Assembly (NCBI RefSeq): GCF_900109515.1
Contig: NZ_FOBD01000028.1
Span: 1-58,203, forward strand
Source of the DNA: Paenibacillus sp. OK003
GTDB taxonomy: Bacteria > Bacillota > Bacilli > Paenibacillales > Paenibacillaceae
Reading direction: 5' to 3'
DNA: 58,203 nucleotides
The notes under the pieces were generated by a model. That model was not told the origin of the DNA. It did no database searches and worked only from the letters and a program-made list of their open reading frames with translations. This document shows positions 50,632 through 58,203 of this stretch, piece after piece. The stretch's first letter is position 1; every line of letters begins with the position of its first letter. A program made the position numbers and the translations under genes.

Positions 50632-51567
50632 CTATTGACCGTCCAAACCCGCCGAAACAAACTGCTTCATCGATCGATATGCTTGCTCCAGACGAAAGCG
50701 CATCGCCCCTGTCACAGCATACATTGAGCGAGTATCTTCCTCGTCATGGGAACCGCCCAGACTGTCTGCAACGGTCATATGTAGAGCGGCTGCCCATATG
50801 TCTGTCATGGAATCATTTTCTTCCAGCATCGACATATAATCACGGGTTCCGTACACGGCCATGACATATTGAATCCACAGTTCTTGTGCAAAATAAAAGA
50901 GCGTAGGTTCATGAACCTCCGTCTGATCTGCAACTCTTTCCAGAATCTGAACAATCTGAATCGGGAAATCCTCGGGTCTAAGCGGAACAGTATCAATCTC
51001 CACTTCAACCGGCTCTTCCCCACGAGTAAATGTAATAATGCCATGGACACCTCGGCGGCGTAATGTCTGAAGCACACGGAACTGAAGCAAGGGATGCAGT
51101 GTCTTGTCTTGGAGCCAACCGGTAAGCGAATCATCAATTTCTGGCCGATCGAGATACGCAAGCTGCTCCAGCGCCAGCATGGTTTGTTCAGATAAAGGTT
51201 CCTCCATCACGGTACGAAGCAGTTTATCCGCATAGCCATCATCCTGCTCAAGCTTAGAGCGGGCATGTTGGCGGGCCATGTCCTCTTCACTGATTTCCTC
51301 TTCTTCACGCTCTTCGTGCACCACGGGTAAATCTTCCCCAAAATGAGGGAAAGCAGCTTCAAGCCATTCGAGTAATGCTCGCCATTCATCGTAATGCCGT
51401 TCTTCCTGCCCTTGGCATTGCAGCAAAAAGCGAAGCAGATCCATCGCTTCACCATATCGTTCATTTTCTAGCATAACCGTCAATTGAATCTGGTAATAGT
51501 CCAGCGTCTTAGGAAACAGCACGATATTGTTACTGTGCTCGGTTTCCGGGGTCGTGGATTCCTTAAT
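50632..51567 (-). CDS. YsoA-like acidic helical (TPR-type) protein, probable ATT start
   Basis: A 311-residue cytosolic, strongly acidic and helical protein. The early helices (YYQIQLTVMLENERYGEAMDLLRF, quoted in part: YYQIQLTVMLENERYGEAM) look like TPR units, and a very acidic linker follows (about 85-105). It is next to tig, where B. subtilis has ysoA, a TPR-repeat gene of unknown function; that is the basis of the call. The only well-placed ribosome site, AGAGGAGGTG, is 7 nt upstream of an ATT codon at 51567. The TTG that opens the frame at 51609 has no good site, and no ATG or GTG follows at proper distance. Confidence 0.72.
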   Translation of the reverse strand: MKESTTPETEHSNNIVLFPKTLDYYQIQLTVMLENERYGEAMDLLRFLLQCQGQEERHYDEWRALLEWLEAAFPHFGEDLPVVHEEREEEEISEEDMARQHARSKLEQDDGYADKLLRTVMEEPLSEQTMLALEQLAYLDRPEIDDSLTGWLQDKTLHPLLQFRVLQTLRRRGVHGIITFTRGEEPVEVEIDTVPLRPEDFPIQIVQILERVADQTEVHEPTLFYFAQELWIQYVMAVYGTRDYMSMLEENDSMTDIWAAALHMTVADSLGGSHDEEDTRSMYAVTGAMRFRLEQAYRSMKQFVSAGLDGQ

Positions 51568-51580
51568 AGGAGCACCTCCT
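51568..51580 (-). promoter_or_regulatory. Hairpin that masks the ribosome site of the ysoA-like gene
   Basis: On the minus strand AGGAG, loop GTG, CTCCT is a perfect 5-bp stem. The Shine-Dalgarno is its left arm and the stem ends directly at the ATT start. The ribosome site would be partly closed in the folded mRNA. Confidence 0.5.
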
Positions 51581-51747
51581 CTGTATCCTGAATCTCCAGT
51601 CGCAATCAACCATAAATAGATGTATATTAAACGAAAGTCGATCTATTTTTTGAGTTCTTCTGATATTCTAACATAACCTTAAATATAATGAAAAAAACGT
51701 TACTGCCGCCAAATATCATATACGAAAAATAGTTTAAAATAAAATGT

Positions 51748-51776
51748 TTGATATTCATCATTATTTATGATAAAAT
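51748..51776 (+). promoter_or_regulatory. tRNA-Arg promoter
   Basis: TTGATA (51748-51753), a 17-bp spacer and TAAAAT (51771-51776), with a start about 17 nt before the tRNA 5' end. Confidence 0.72.
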
Positions 51777-51799
51777 CAATTTTGCTTGAAAAATTTCAT

Positions 51800-51873
<74 letters not shown>

Positions 51874-51881
51874 TAATAAAG

Positions 51882-51907
51882 AAAGCTTCCTTCGGGAAGC
51901 TTTTTTT
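51882..51907 (+). terminator. Intrinsic terminator downstream of tRNA-Arg
   Basis: AAAGCTTCC, loop TTC, GGGAAGCTTT followed by TTTT, directly after the tRNA. Confidence 0.88.
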
Positions 51908-52032
51908 GCGTTCTAGGATGATTGAATACGTTAATCGGCTGATGTTGACACGGGATGTTATGCTTGTTTGTGTATAGGTATGTATCAATGTATACATATT
52001 AGACAAATAAACTATAGGAGATTTACCATACC

Positions 52033-53265
52033 ATGCCCTCATCTTTACACCAAAACTCACCTGACCGCTCTGCAGTCGATAATTCATCGTCAGCATCCAT
52101 GAAACTTGGGCTTTTGCTGGCAGGCATTATCGTTATTGCAGCGACCATGCGTTCACCTATTACGGCAACAGGTCCAATTGTGGAACTAATTCGTACAGAT
52201 ACCGGAATAAGTCATACAATGGCAGGCTTGCTTACCTCTCTCCCTTTACTTGCCTTCGCGGCAATTTCTCCGTTTGCTCCAAAACTGGCGCGAAGATTCG
52301 GACTAGAAACCGCCCTGTTAACTGCCATAATTCTTGTGACCATAGGTGTAGCCCTCCGGTTTATGCCCTCTGTTCCCGTTCTCTTCATAGGAACAGCGAT
52401 CCTTGGATGCGGCATTGCCCTGAGCAACGTATTGCTGCCCAGTCTAATCAAGCGAGATTTCCCATTGCGAGTAGGGCTCGTTACCGGCCTCTATTCCGTG
52501 TCCATGAATATATGGGGCGCTATCGCCTCAGGAATCAGTGTTCCCGCGGCAGGCTTAACCTCCATGGGATGGCACGCTTCACTGGGCATGTGGGCTATAT
52601 TGTCTATTCTGGCCCTCATTCTCTGGCTGCCTCATGTCCGTTCTGGGCGTCGCGCCGAAGTTTACGTGTCTTCGAGAACAGAAGCGAAGCCGGTTCGTCT
52701 AATCACATCTTCCTTAGCCTGGCATGTCACACTATTCATGGGATTGCAATCTTTAATTTTTTACACGACAATTACCTGGCTGCCTGAGGTTCTATCTGAT
52801 CAGGGTTTCAGTTCCTCTTCAGCGGGCTGGATGTTGTCTCTGATGCAAATGGTTAGTGTTCCGGTAACGTTCATCGTTCCCATTCTGGCTGGACGAATGA
52901 AGGATCAACGTAAGTTGACAGCAATCACAGGCTCTTGTCTGATTCTGGGATATGCATTCCTTTTAAGCGGCATTTCCTCTCTCGTAACCGTCGGTGTTGC
53001 TTTGGCTGGTGTTGGAGCCGGGGCTTCGTTCGGACTTGTAACCATGTTTTTTGTACTGCGTACGTCCGATGCAAGACAGGCTGCGGGACTTTCAGGTATG
53101 GCTCAATCCTTTGGATACATGCTGGCGGCCGTCGGACCGTTGCTGTTCGGCGTGCTTCATGATTGGACACAAGGATGGACCCTTCCACTGCTGGTACAGG
53201 TTCTCCTTGCCATTGTATTACTGATCGCAGGTATAAATGCCAGCAAGAATCGAGTGATCGGTTAG
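52033..53265 (+). CDS. MFS transporter, CynX/NimT-like
   Basis: A 410-residue major-facilitator protein with about twelve transmembrane segments; the first starts near residue 24 after a Ser-rich tail. The N-terminal TMRSPITATGPIV and LTSLPLLAFAAISPFAPKLARRFG segments match the CynX/NimT group (cyanate, nitroimidazole or unknown small-molecule transport); the substrate cannot be read from the sequence. The ATG has TAGGAG about 12 nt upstream. It is the only protein gene on the plus strand, alone between the tRNA-Arg and the S8 protease. Possible operator repeats lie in its leader at 51971-51997. Confidence 0.85.
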   Translation: MPSSLHQNSPDRSAVDNSSSASMKLGLLLAGIIVIAATMRSPITATGPIVELIRTDTGISHTMAGLLTSLPLLAFAAISPFAPKLARRFGLETALLTAIILVTIGVALRFMPSVPVLFIGTAILGCGIALSNVLLPSLIKRDFPLRVGLVTGLYSVSMNIWGAIASGISVPAAGLTSMGWHASLGMWAILSILALILWLPHVRSGRRAEVYVSSRTEAKPVRLITSSLAWHVTLFMGLQSLIFYTTITWLPEVLSDQGFSSSSAGWMLSLMQMVSVPVTFIVPILAGRMKDQRKLTAITGSCLILGYAFLLSGISSLVTVGVALAGVGAGASFGLVTMFFVLRTSDARQAAGLSGMAQSFGYMLAAVGPLLFGVLHDWTQGWTLPLLVQVLLAIVLLIAGINASKNRVIG

Positions 53266-53274
53266 ATTAATTTA

Positions 53275-53334
53275 CGCTCCCCTCATGAGTGACAGGCTAA
53301 CAAAACCCGTCTTTCTAAGGGGGCGTTTTATTTA
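53275..53334 (+). terminator. Probable terminator downstream of the MFS gene
   Basis: CGC-t-CCCCT (53275-53283) pairs with AGGGGGCG (53318-53325) and is followed by TTTTATTT. The loop is long (34 nt), so confidence is moderate. Confidence 0.5.
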
Positions 53335-53407
53335 TGACGCACTTTCATGCGAACTATATTCAATTCACAACTTAACAGGACCAAGAGTAGTCATCCATTT
53401 ACGAGGC

Positions 53408-53456
53408 AAAAAAATAATAAAACGGCCTCCATCCTGTGAGTTCAGGATGAAGACCG
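53408..53456 (-). terminator. Intrinsic terminator downstream of the S8 protease
   Basis: On the minus strand CGGTCTTCATCCTG, loop AACTCA, CAGGATGGAGGCCG form a 14-bp stem with G-U pairs only, followed by TTTTATTATTTTTTT. It converges with the MFS terminator. Confidence 0.88.
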
Positions 53457-53500
53457 CATATGCGAATAACAATTCCTTCAATTATTTAGTACCGAAGAAC

Positions 53501-56500
53501 TTACTTCACTTTTACCGTGATCTTGTCCGTGCTGGTGACACCAGCTGCGTTGATTAACTCAGCCCGGTACGTATACGTGCCGGAAGTGCGCCCAGTCAGC
53601 GAAGTAACAGCACTTTGCGCATTAGGCGTAACCGCCTTGAGTGCTTGGGTGTCGATCAACTTATCATTTTCGTAGAGCCGGTATTCCGTGGCATTGGTTC
53701 CCCACCACAAGTTCATAGTAACCTTATAATTGCCGTCGCCATCCCAGTTGTCTTGAGAGAGAACTGCTTTGCCTGGCGATGCGTTGGTAACCTTGACTGT
53801 CAGTGTCTGACTCCGCGTGGTCCCTTTATCGTTCGTTAGCTCGGCTACGTACGTATAGGCGCCATTGGCTTTGCCAGTGATCTTCGTTTGGGCAAACTGT
53901 GCCAGAGGCGCATTGTAGGTCAACTTCTGCGTATCGATCAAAACCCCGTCCTCATAAAGCTTGTAGCTGGTGGCGTTCTCGCCCCACCACAGGTTCATGG
54001 TAACGATATATGAGCCTTCGCTCAGGCCATTACCAACCCAATTATTATGAGACAACACAGGTGTTCCAGGCGCTTTGACAGCTGGAGTTTCCGGCTCAGT
54101 CTCCTTGGATTTCAAACTCAGAGCCGTAGTGGCCTTACCAGAAAGCCCTTGTTGGTCTTTTACCGTAAGTTCAACAGCATATTCACCTGCTTGGATGCCT
54201 TCTAAAGGAAGTGTGAAGCTACCATCAGGTTTTACTTCAAATACACCCTCCTTGTAAATCGAACCATCCTCTTTTTTCAGGACGTACGTTGCTTTCAAGG
54301 CAGCCGCTGGATCAAACTCAATGTTCCAGTTCTCTTTAAGTGAAGGAGCAACACGGAAGTACAAATCCTCCACGCTGCCATCAATAACAACAGATTCATC
54401 TTGCTTGAATTCCAACTTATCCGGTGCTGTTACAACCGGCGCTGCTTTTTTCACCAAGAATGGAGAAGTATCTTCGATATACGTTTTGCCATCCACACCG
54501 ATTGTAGTGATGTCAACCGTATAAAGACCATCTGGAATAGTCGTTACCTCGTCGGTAGTGTAGTCAGCATACTGTCCATCCCAAGCCAGAGTATATCTTG
54601 TGTTGGCAGCGAAATTGTAGTAGTTCCCAAAAATAGATCCAATATATCCATCACCATAATAGCCCCCCTCAGGGTTAAGGCCATCAAAGATCTCAATAAG
54701 GGCAAAATTCATCGGATTATAGAATTCCATAGCTACATTAAGTGTATCCAGGGTACCATCCGACTTCAATGGATAATGGAACGGGTTCTTCTCTGTACCT
54801 TTGACAGTCTCAATGTATTTAACGCCTGCCAGGGTAAGGTTGAAATGTGCGACATACGGAACCGTAAATATGTCCGTTCCATTAGACAACTGAAGGTATC
54901 CTTGCGCTTCTGTTACCGCAGTAACACCTTTTGGAACTGTAATGGTAACCTGCAACTCTTCCTCACCATTCAGTGTAAAAGAGCTCTTGTCCACCGCAAC
55001 GGATACACCAGGTACCGTACGTGTTGGATTCACGCTTACAGTGTAGTTTCCACCACTGCCATTCAGCGACTCCACTTTGATCGTTTTGCTGATGGTTTTT
55101 TCGTCCGTGCTCAGGAAGTTGCCGAAATTGACACTACCTGTAACATTAGGCTTCTCGACAGCCACGCCATTCTCTGTGTATTTCGTAACGTCCAATACTT
55201 TAACAAATGCAGCAGGATCAATCGTTTTTACTGCTTGAATACGTCCTGCACCTTGATCAAACACATCGTATTTTGTCGTGTCGAGAACTTTACTATTGTT
55301 CATGAGTGCAACTTTGATATCAAAAGGTGTCCAGTCACTGTGCTTCTCAATCAACAGGGCAACCAGTCCAGCAACATGCGGTGTAGCCATACTTGTACCT
55401 GATTTACGATCATAAGCCTGTGAATAATCTGCTCCAGGCTCGTCCTTGCCATAGGCAGGAACTGTAGAGAGAATGCTGGTACCCGGTGCAACTACATCCG
55501 GTTTGATATCCAGAGTCACCTTGGCTGGTCCGCGGGAGCTGGATGCATTCATTTCATCGCCAGCCGTTTGACCTTTAATAAAGTCACTGAAGCTTACTTC
55601 AACACGTTGACCGGCATCCAGTTCAGCCTTGATACTTTCTCCATCTTCCTTCGACATGCTCAAGGTTGGAATAAGTTCAAAATTATCTCCCAAACTTACG
55701 CCGATCGGGCCTGGAATATTGTTATATACGATAATAGCAACTGCACCAGCAGCTTTGGCATTGGCTACTTTCTCCACAAATGCCAGCTCACCGCGCTGAA
55801 CAAAAGCCACTTTGCCTGTAAAATCCTTGCCTTCAAAGTCGGTCGCTTTACCCAACCCTGCAAATACCAGCCCATATTGATCTGTCAAAACGGATTCCGG
55901 ATCTGCCGACAGGCTCCAGCCCATCACATCAAGTCGGTACACCGACTCAGTAACAGCCTGTGGATTTGGCTCTGTTCCAGTTGGAGCAGTAGCAGGCTCT
56001 TCTTTCACAGGTGCAACCTCTGGAGAGGTTTCGACTGGTGCCGAAGGTGATGCTGGTTGAACACCCTCTTCGGATTGGCTGGCTTCCACATCTAAAGCTG
56101 TAGCATCAGCAGACGCTGTTCCAGACAATGCCGCTTCGTTTGTTGATGAAGCTTCTTCGCTTGTCGCGTCTTCCGATGTCGCTGATGGTTCGCCTTGAGC
56201 CGGAACTTCAGACGTATCCGTACCCGGTGCTGTTCCCAGTTCAGGAGATGGCTCAACTTCGGGGACAGGTTGTTCTTCAGGAAGTATACCTTTACCTTCC
56301 TCACCAATCCAGAAATGAGTGTTGGCTGTAATGGTTTGGCTAGGACCTGTGGAGTTACCTACAGTGATGGCCATAGCCGATGCCCCTGGGGAGCCCAATG
56401 TATAGCGGTTAGGACCACTGTTACCACTCGCCACAACTGCTGTCACGCCAGACAACATAGCATTGTTAAGAGCAACCGACGTAATATAACTCGGATCATT

Positions 56501-57490
56501 GGCAGCGTTACCCAGCGAGAGATTGATTACGTCCATACCATCAGCAACGGAACGATCAATTCCCCCTAGTACCCATGAGGTTTGTCCACTGCCATAGGGT
56601 CCAAGAACACGATAGGCATAGATATCAGCTTCGGGAGCAACCCCGACAATGCCGTATTCTCCTGCTTCACGAGCTGCAATTGTACCCGCTACGTGAGTAC
56701 CATGGGAAGTATAATACGCGCTTCCGGTTTCATTGAATTCCGGTTGACCCGAAGCCTTCCATTCTTCATGCGTCGTTTCGTAAGGATCATTGTCATTTCC
56801 TACGAAATCCCATCCACCTTTGTAGGCTTCTTGCAAATTAGGATGCTCATAATCGATTCCCGTATCAATAACACCAACTTTGACACCTTTTCCTTTGTAT
56901 CCCAGATTCCATACTTCAGGGGCGCCAATAAATGGTGCAGTATCTTTCATATAAGGGTTTACTTCATCTGTTTCCGGGGCTACGGTAATTTCAAGGTCAG
57001 GGTATACACTGACTACGCCCGGTATGCGAAGCAACTGTCCCAATTGGTTACCCTTAAGTTCGATGGCTACACCATTGAGGGCATATGCGTAATTTTCCAA
57101 TACTTCGTGTTTGATTTTATTCTGAGTGAGGCTATGTACAAATGACTGTTGTTGTTGTTCGACTTGTGTCACAGCCTTTGTTTCCATAGAGGAGGTAAAA
57201 GATTTTCCTGAGAGGGTAGATTCGCCTTGCGCAACAGCAACTGGTTTATTGGAGAGCTCAACAATTACTCTTGTTTTCTCTCCCCCAAGACCTTCCAAGC
57301 TCTTGTCCAAAAATGGATCTGCTGCAAGCTTTCCTTCCCGCTGGGCAAGAATCTCTCTCCATTGTGTGGCTTCGGCCTTGCTTAGCGAATTCTCAAGCTG
57401 GACACTTACAGGAGCGGCTCCGGCCGCTGGCATGATGATAGAAAAAGTCATTAGGATACTTAACAATATGGATATCAATCGTTTATTCAA
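53501..57490 (-). CDS. Secreted subtilisin-family (S8) serine protease with PA domain and tandem C-terminal modules
   Basis: A 1329-residue Vpr-like extracellular protease. The signal peptide is about residues 1-25 (basic start, hydrophobic core, AAGAAP). An inhibitor-I9-like propeptide (about 70-165) and the S8 domain follow. The triad is Asp209 (VGVIDTGID), His263 (SHGTHVAGT) and Ser700 (SGTSMATPHVA), with the oxyanion Asn in ASGNSGP. A PA domain (about 530-635) is inserted between His and Ser, preceded by a Pro/Glu/Ser/Thr-rich stretch at about 405-513. Fn3-like regions follow, and two C-terminal repeats of about 95 residues carry TMNLWWGENATSYKLYE and TMNLWWGTNATEYRLYE. The start TTG 57490 follows AAGGAGGGG with 7-nt spacing. 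There is no LPXTG anchor. Confidence 0.92.
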   Translation of the reverse strand: MNKRLISILLSILMTFSIIMPAAGAAPVSVQLENSLSKAEATQWREILAQREGKLAADPFLDKSLEGLGGEKTRVIVELSNKPVAVAQGESTLSGKSFTSSMETKAVTQVEQQQQSFVHSLTQNKIKHEVLENYAYALNGVAIELKGNQLGQLLRIPGVVSVYPDLEITVAPETDEVNPYMKDTAPFIGAPEVWNLGYKGKGVKVGVIDTGIDYEHPNLQEAYKGGWDFVGNDNDPYETTHEEWKASGQPEFNETGSAYYTSHGTHVAGTIAAREAGEYGIVGVAPEADIYAYRVLGPYGSGQTSWVLGGIDRSVADGMDVINLSLGNAANDPSYITSVALNNAMLSGVTAVVASGNSGPNRYTLGSPGASAMAITVGNSTGPSQTITANTHFWIGEEGKGILPEEQPVPEVEPSPELGTAPGTDTSEVPAQGEPSATSEDATSEEASSTNEAALSGTASADATALDVEASQSEEGVQPASPSAPVETSPEVAPVKEEPATAPTGTEPNPQAVTESVYRLDVMGWSLSADPESVLTDQYGLVFAGLGKATDFEGKDFTGKVAFVQRGELAFVEKVANAKAAGAVAIIVYNNIPGPIGVSLGDNFELIPTLSMSKEDGESIKAELDAGQRVEVSFSDFIKGQTAGDEMNASSSRGPAKVTLDIKPDVVAPGTSILSTVPAYGKDEPGADYSQAYDRKSGTSMATPHVAGLVALLIEKHSDWTPFDIKVALMNNSKVLDTTKYDVFDQGAGRIQAVKTIDPAAFVKVLDVTKYTENGVAVEKPNVTGSVNFGNFLSTDEKTISKTIKVESLNGSGGNYTVSVNPTRTVPGVSVAVDKSSFTLNGEEELQVTITVPKGVTAVTEAQGYLQLSNGTDIFTVPYVAHFNLTLAGVKYIETVKGTEKNPFHYPLKSDGTLDTLNVAMEFYNPMNFALIEIFDGLNPEGGYYGDGYIGSIFGNYYNFAANTRYTLAWDGQYADYTTDEVTTIPDGLYTVDITTIGVDGKTYIEDTSPFLVKKAAPVVTAPDKLEFKQDESVVIDGSVEDLYFRVAPSLKENWNIEFDPAAALKATYVLKKEDGSIYKEGVFEVKPDGSFTLPLEGIQAGEYAVELTVKDQQGLSGKATTALSLKSKETEPETPAVKAPGTPVLSHNNWVGNGLSEGSYIVTMNLWWGENATSYKLYEDGVLIDTQKLTYNAPLAQFAQTKITGKANGAYTYVAELTNDKGTTRSQTLTVKVTNASPGKAVLSQDNWDGDGNYKVTMNLWWGTNATEYRLYENDKLIDTQALKAVTPNAQSAVTSLTGRTSGTYTYRAELINAAGVTSTDKITVKVK

Positions 57491-57757
57491 GGCTATGCCC
57501 CTCCTTCTCAATATAAAAATACCTCACCAATTGCTTGGGTCCTGCTATGACAAGTACTGCAATACCTGTGACAACTCACCGCCCTATCTGCAAGAAGATT
57601 GACCCTTGGTAAATTATTCTACTAAAATAGCACATTTTCCTTCTAAATAATTACAAATATGATATCAAAATTACTTATATGGTTCTTGAGTAAGAGAAAA
57701 GCGTGAAATTGTATTTATTTGTCGATTGAATATTTCAATTTTTAAAATACGGCATAG
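57491..57757. other. Leader and upstream region of the S8 protease gene, no other gene
   Basis: An A/T-rich stretch from which the protease is probably transcribed (minus strand). I find no good sigma-A promoter with proper spacing; TAGAAT occurs on the minus strand near 57617-57622 without a matching -35. Secreted proteases of this type are often controlled by stationary-phase regulators, but nothing here shows which. Confidence 0.4.
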
Positions 57758-57803
57758 GAAAAAAGACCAAGAGCCTCTTCATTATGAAAGAGATTCCTAG
57801 TCT
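57758..57803 (-). terminator. Intrinsic terminator downstream of the methyltransferase remnant
   Basis: On the minus strand AGACTAGGAATCTCTTTCAT and ATGAAGAGGCTCTTGGTCT pair over about 16 bp with a few mismatches, followed by TTTTTTCC. It is 70 bp past the stop of the remnant, as expected for a once-functional minus-strand gene. Confidence 0.7.
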
Positions 57804-57873
57804 AATTTTGATTAATGGATTTCATGAAAAATATGCTATTAATTCATTTAACAAAGATACATCTTTTAATTAT

Positions 57874-58203
57874 TTAACTGCGCGGCTTCACTGCTTCAAT
57901 TCGAAGACGCTTATAATCGGCATAGATTGCATCTTCTTTCCAGAGCTTCGGCACAACGATTTGGCTCGTTTCACGACAGATTCTCCGAATTTGCTCCTGA
58001 CTCAACCCATCAAAATAGTCCCCTCCAAAATGAGCCAACCAGCCCTCTATACCCTGTTCACCATCCGCCAGTCTGGTAGGACGGTCATAGTGGTAGGCCT
58101 GTCGAACTAAAACCAGCTAATGTTTGTCAAGCATTTCTTGTTGGATGAGTTCTTTTTTCGTGTTATACTTTTTCCGACCAACACGAATAACCTCCACTGC
58201 TAT
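57874..58203 (-). pseudogene. C-terminal remnant of a SAM-dependent methyltransferase with in-frame stop
   Basis: Read on the minus strand from 58116 to the TAA at 57874, about 80 codons give YHYDRPTRLADGEQGIEGWL, then AHFGGDYFDGLSQEQI, and end DYKRLRIEAVKPRS. This is the typical end of class I SAM-dependent methyltransferases of the trans-aconitate methyltransferase-like group. The same frame continues upstream to the window edge but is cut by TAG at 58117-58119, right after EMLDKH. Since EMLDKH also fits the helix expected there, the simplest reading is a nonsense mutation. Alternatively, the bases beyond 58119 (ending GRKKYNTKKELIQQ) belong to another gene or element that replaced the 5' part. 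Substrate unknown; no intact start or SAM-binding motif is inside the window. Confidence 0.7.

Noticed and set aside
53285..53557. 90-codon plus-strand frame after the MFS gene
   Set aside because: It runs through two terminators and into the antisense of the protease.
54401..55402. 333-codon plus-strand open frame inside the protease gene
   Set aside because: It is wholly antisense to the S8 protease, with no start signals and no recognisable domain.
57784..58110. 108-codon plus-strand frame at the right end
   Set aside because: It is antisense to the methyltransferase remnant, whose codons read as a known family on the minus strand.

Overview
The window looks like a piece of chromosome from a Paenibacillus-type, endospore-forming Firmicute. 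This rests on gene order and gene content (spo0B-like, spoIVFA/FB, spoVID, safA-like genes and a SPOR protein at the spoIIB locus), on strong AGGAGG-type ribosome binding sites with many GTG/TTG starts, and on a large S8 protease with tandem C-terminal modules. It is a judgement from recognised proteins, not from a database search. Nearly every gene is on the minus strand, including an rRNA operon whose 16S 5' end is at bases 1-35. Gene order from tig/clpX to safA follows the well-known Bacillus subtilis block (tig, clpX, lonB, lonA, engB, hemAXCDBL, spoVID, valS, folC, SPOR protein, maf, radC, mreBCD, minCD, spoIVFAB, rplU-prp-rpmA, spo0B-obg, pheB-pheA, safA). There are lineage-specific changes: hom-thrC-thrB sits between pheB and pheA, rng is next to rplU, clpP and ispG flank clpX, and murC follows folC.

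Layout, left to right. 1-530: 5' end of 16S rRNA, its leader and promoter. 531-8300: safA-like spore coat gene, ilvE, then a pheB-hom-thrC-thrB-pheA amino-acid operon read from a good promoter at 8270-8298. 8370-11820: obgE, a spo0B homologue with an added membrane anchor, and rplU-prp-rpmA behind an L21 leader. 11817-14910: rng and the sigma-K checkpoint pair spoIVFA/FB. 15079-20830: the shape and division block minCD, mreBCD, radC, maf. 20923-30100: a DUF4321-like protein, a SPOR protein, murC, folC, T-box-controlled valS and spoVID. 30229-30420: a nearly fully palindromic, MITE-like element. 30427-39260: an RluA-type pseudouridine synthase and the haem/sirohaem operon. 39426-50500: an unassigned conserved-looking protein, engB, lonA, lonB, ispG, clpX, clpP, tig. 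50632-51567: a ysoA-like gene that appears to start with ATT. From the tRNA-Arg at 51800 onward the content becomes accessory: an MFS transporter (the only plus-strand protein gene), a 1329-residue secreted subtilisin-like protease, and a broken SAM-methyltransferase remnant at the right edge.

Several units work together: spoVID and the safA-like gene (coat assembly); spoIVFA/FB (sigma-K processing); prp and rpmA (the L27 leader peptide and its protease); hemA to hemL plus a fused methyltransferase/synthase and a precorrin-2 dehydrogenase (one uroporphyrinogen branch point feeding haem and sirohaem); clpP/clpX/lonA/lonB/tig (proteostasis). I saw no CRISPR array, prophage, complete insertion sequence or obvious defence system. 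The most unusual sequence signals are the ATT start with a hairpin-masked Shine-Dalgarno, the membrane-anchored Spo0B, the palindromic element, the acidic low-complexity insert in the protease and the broken methyltransferase.
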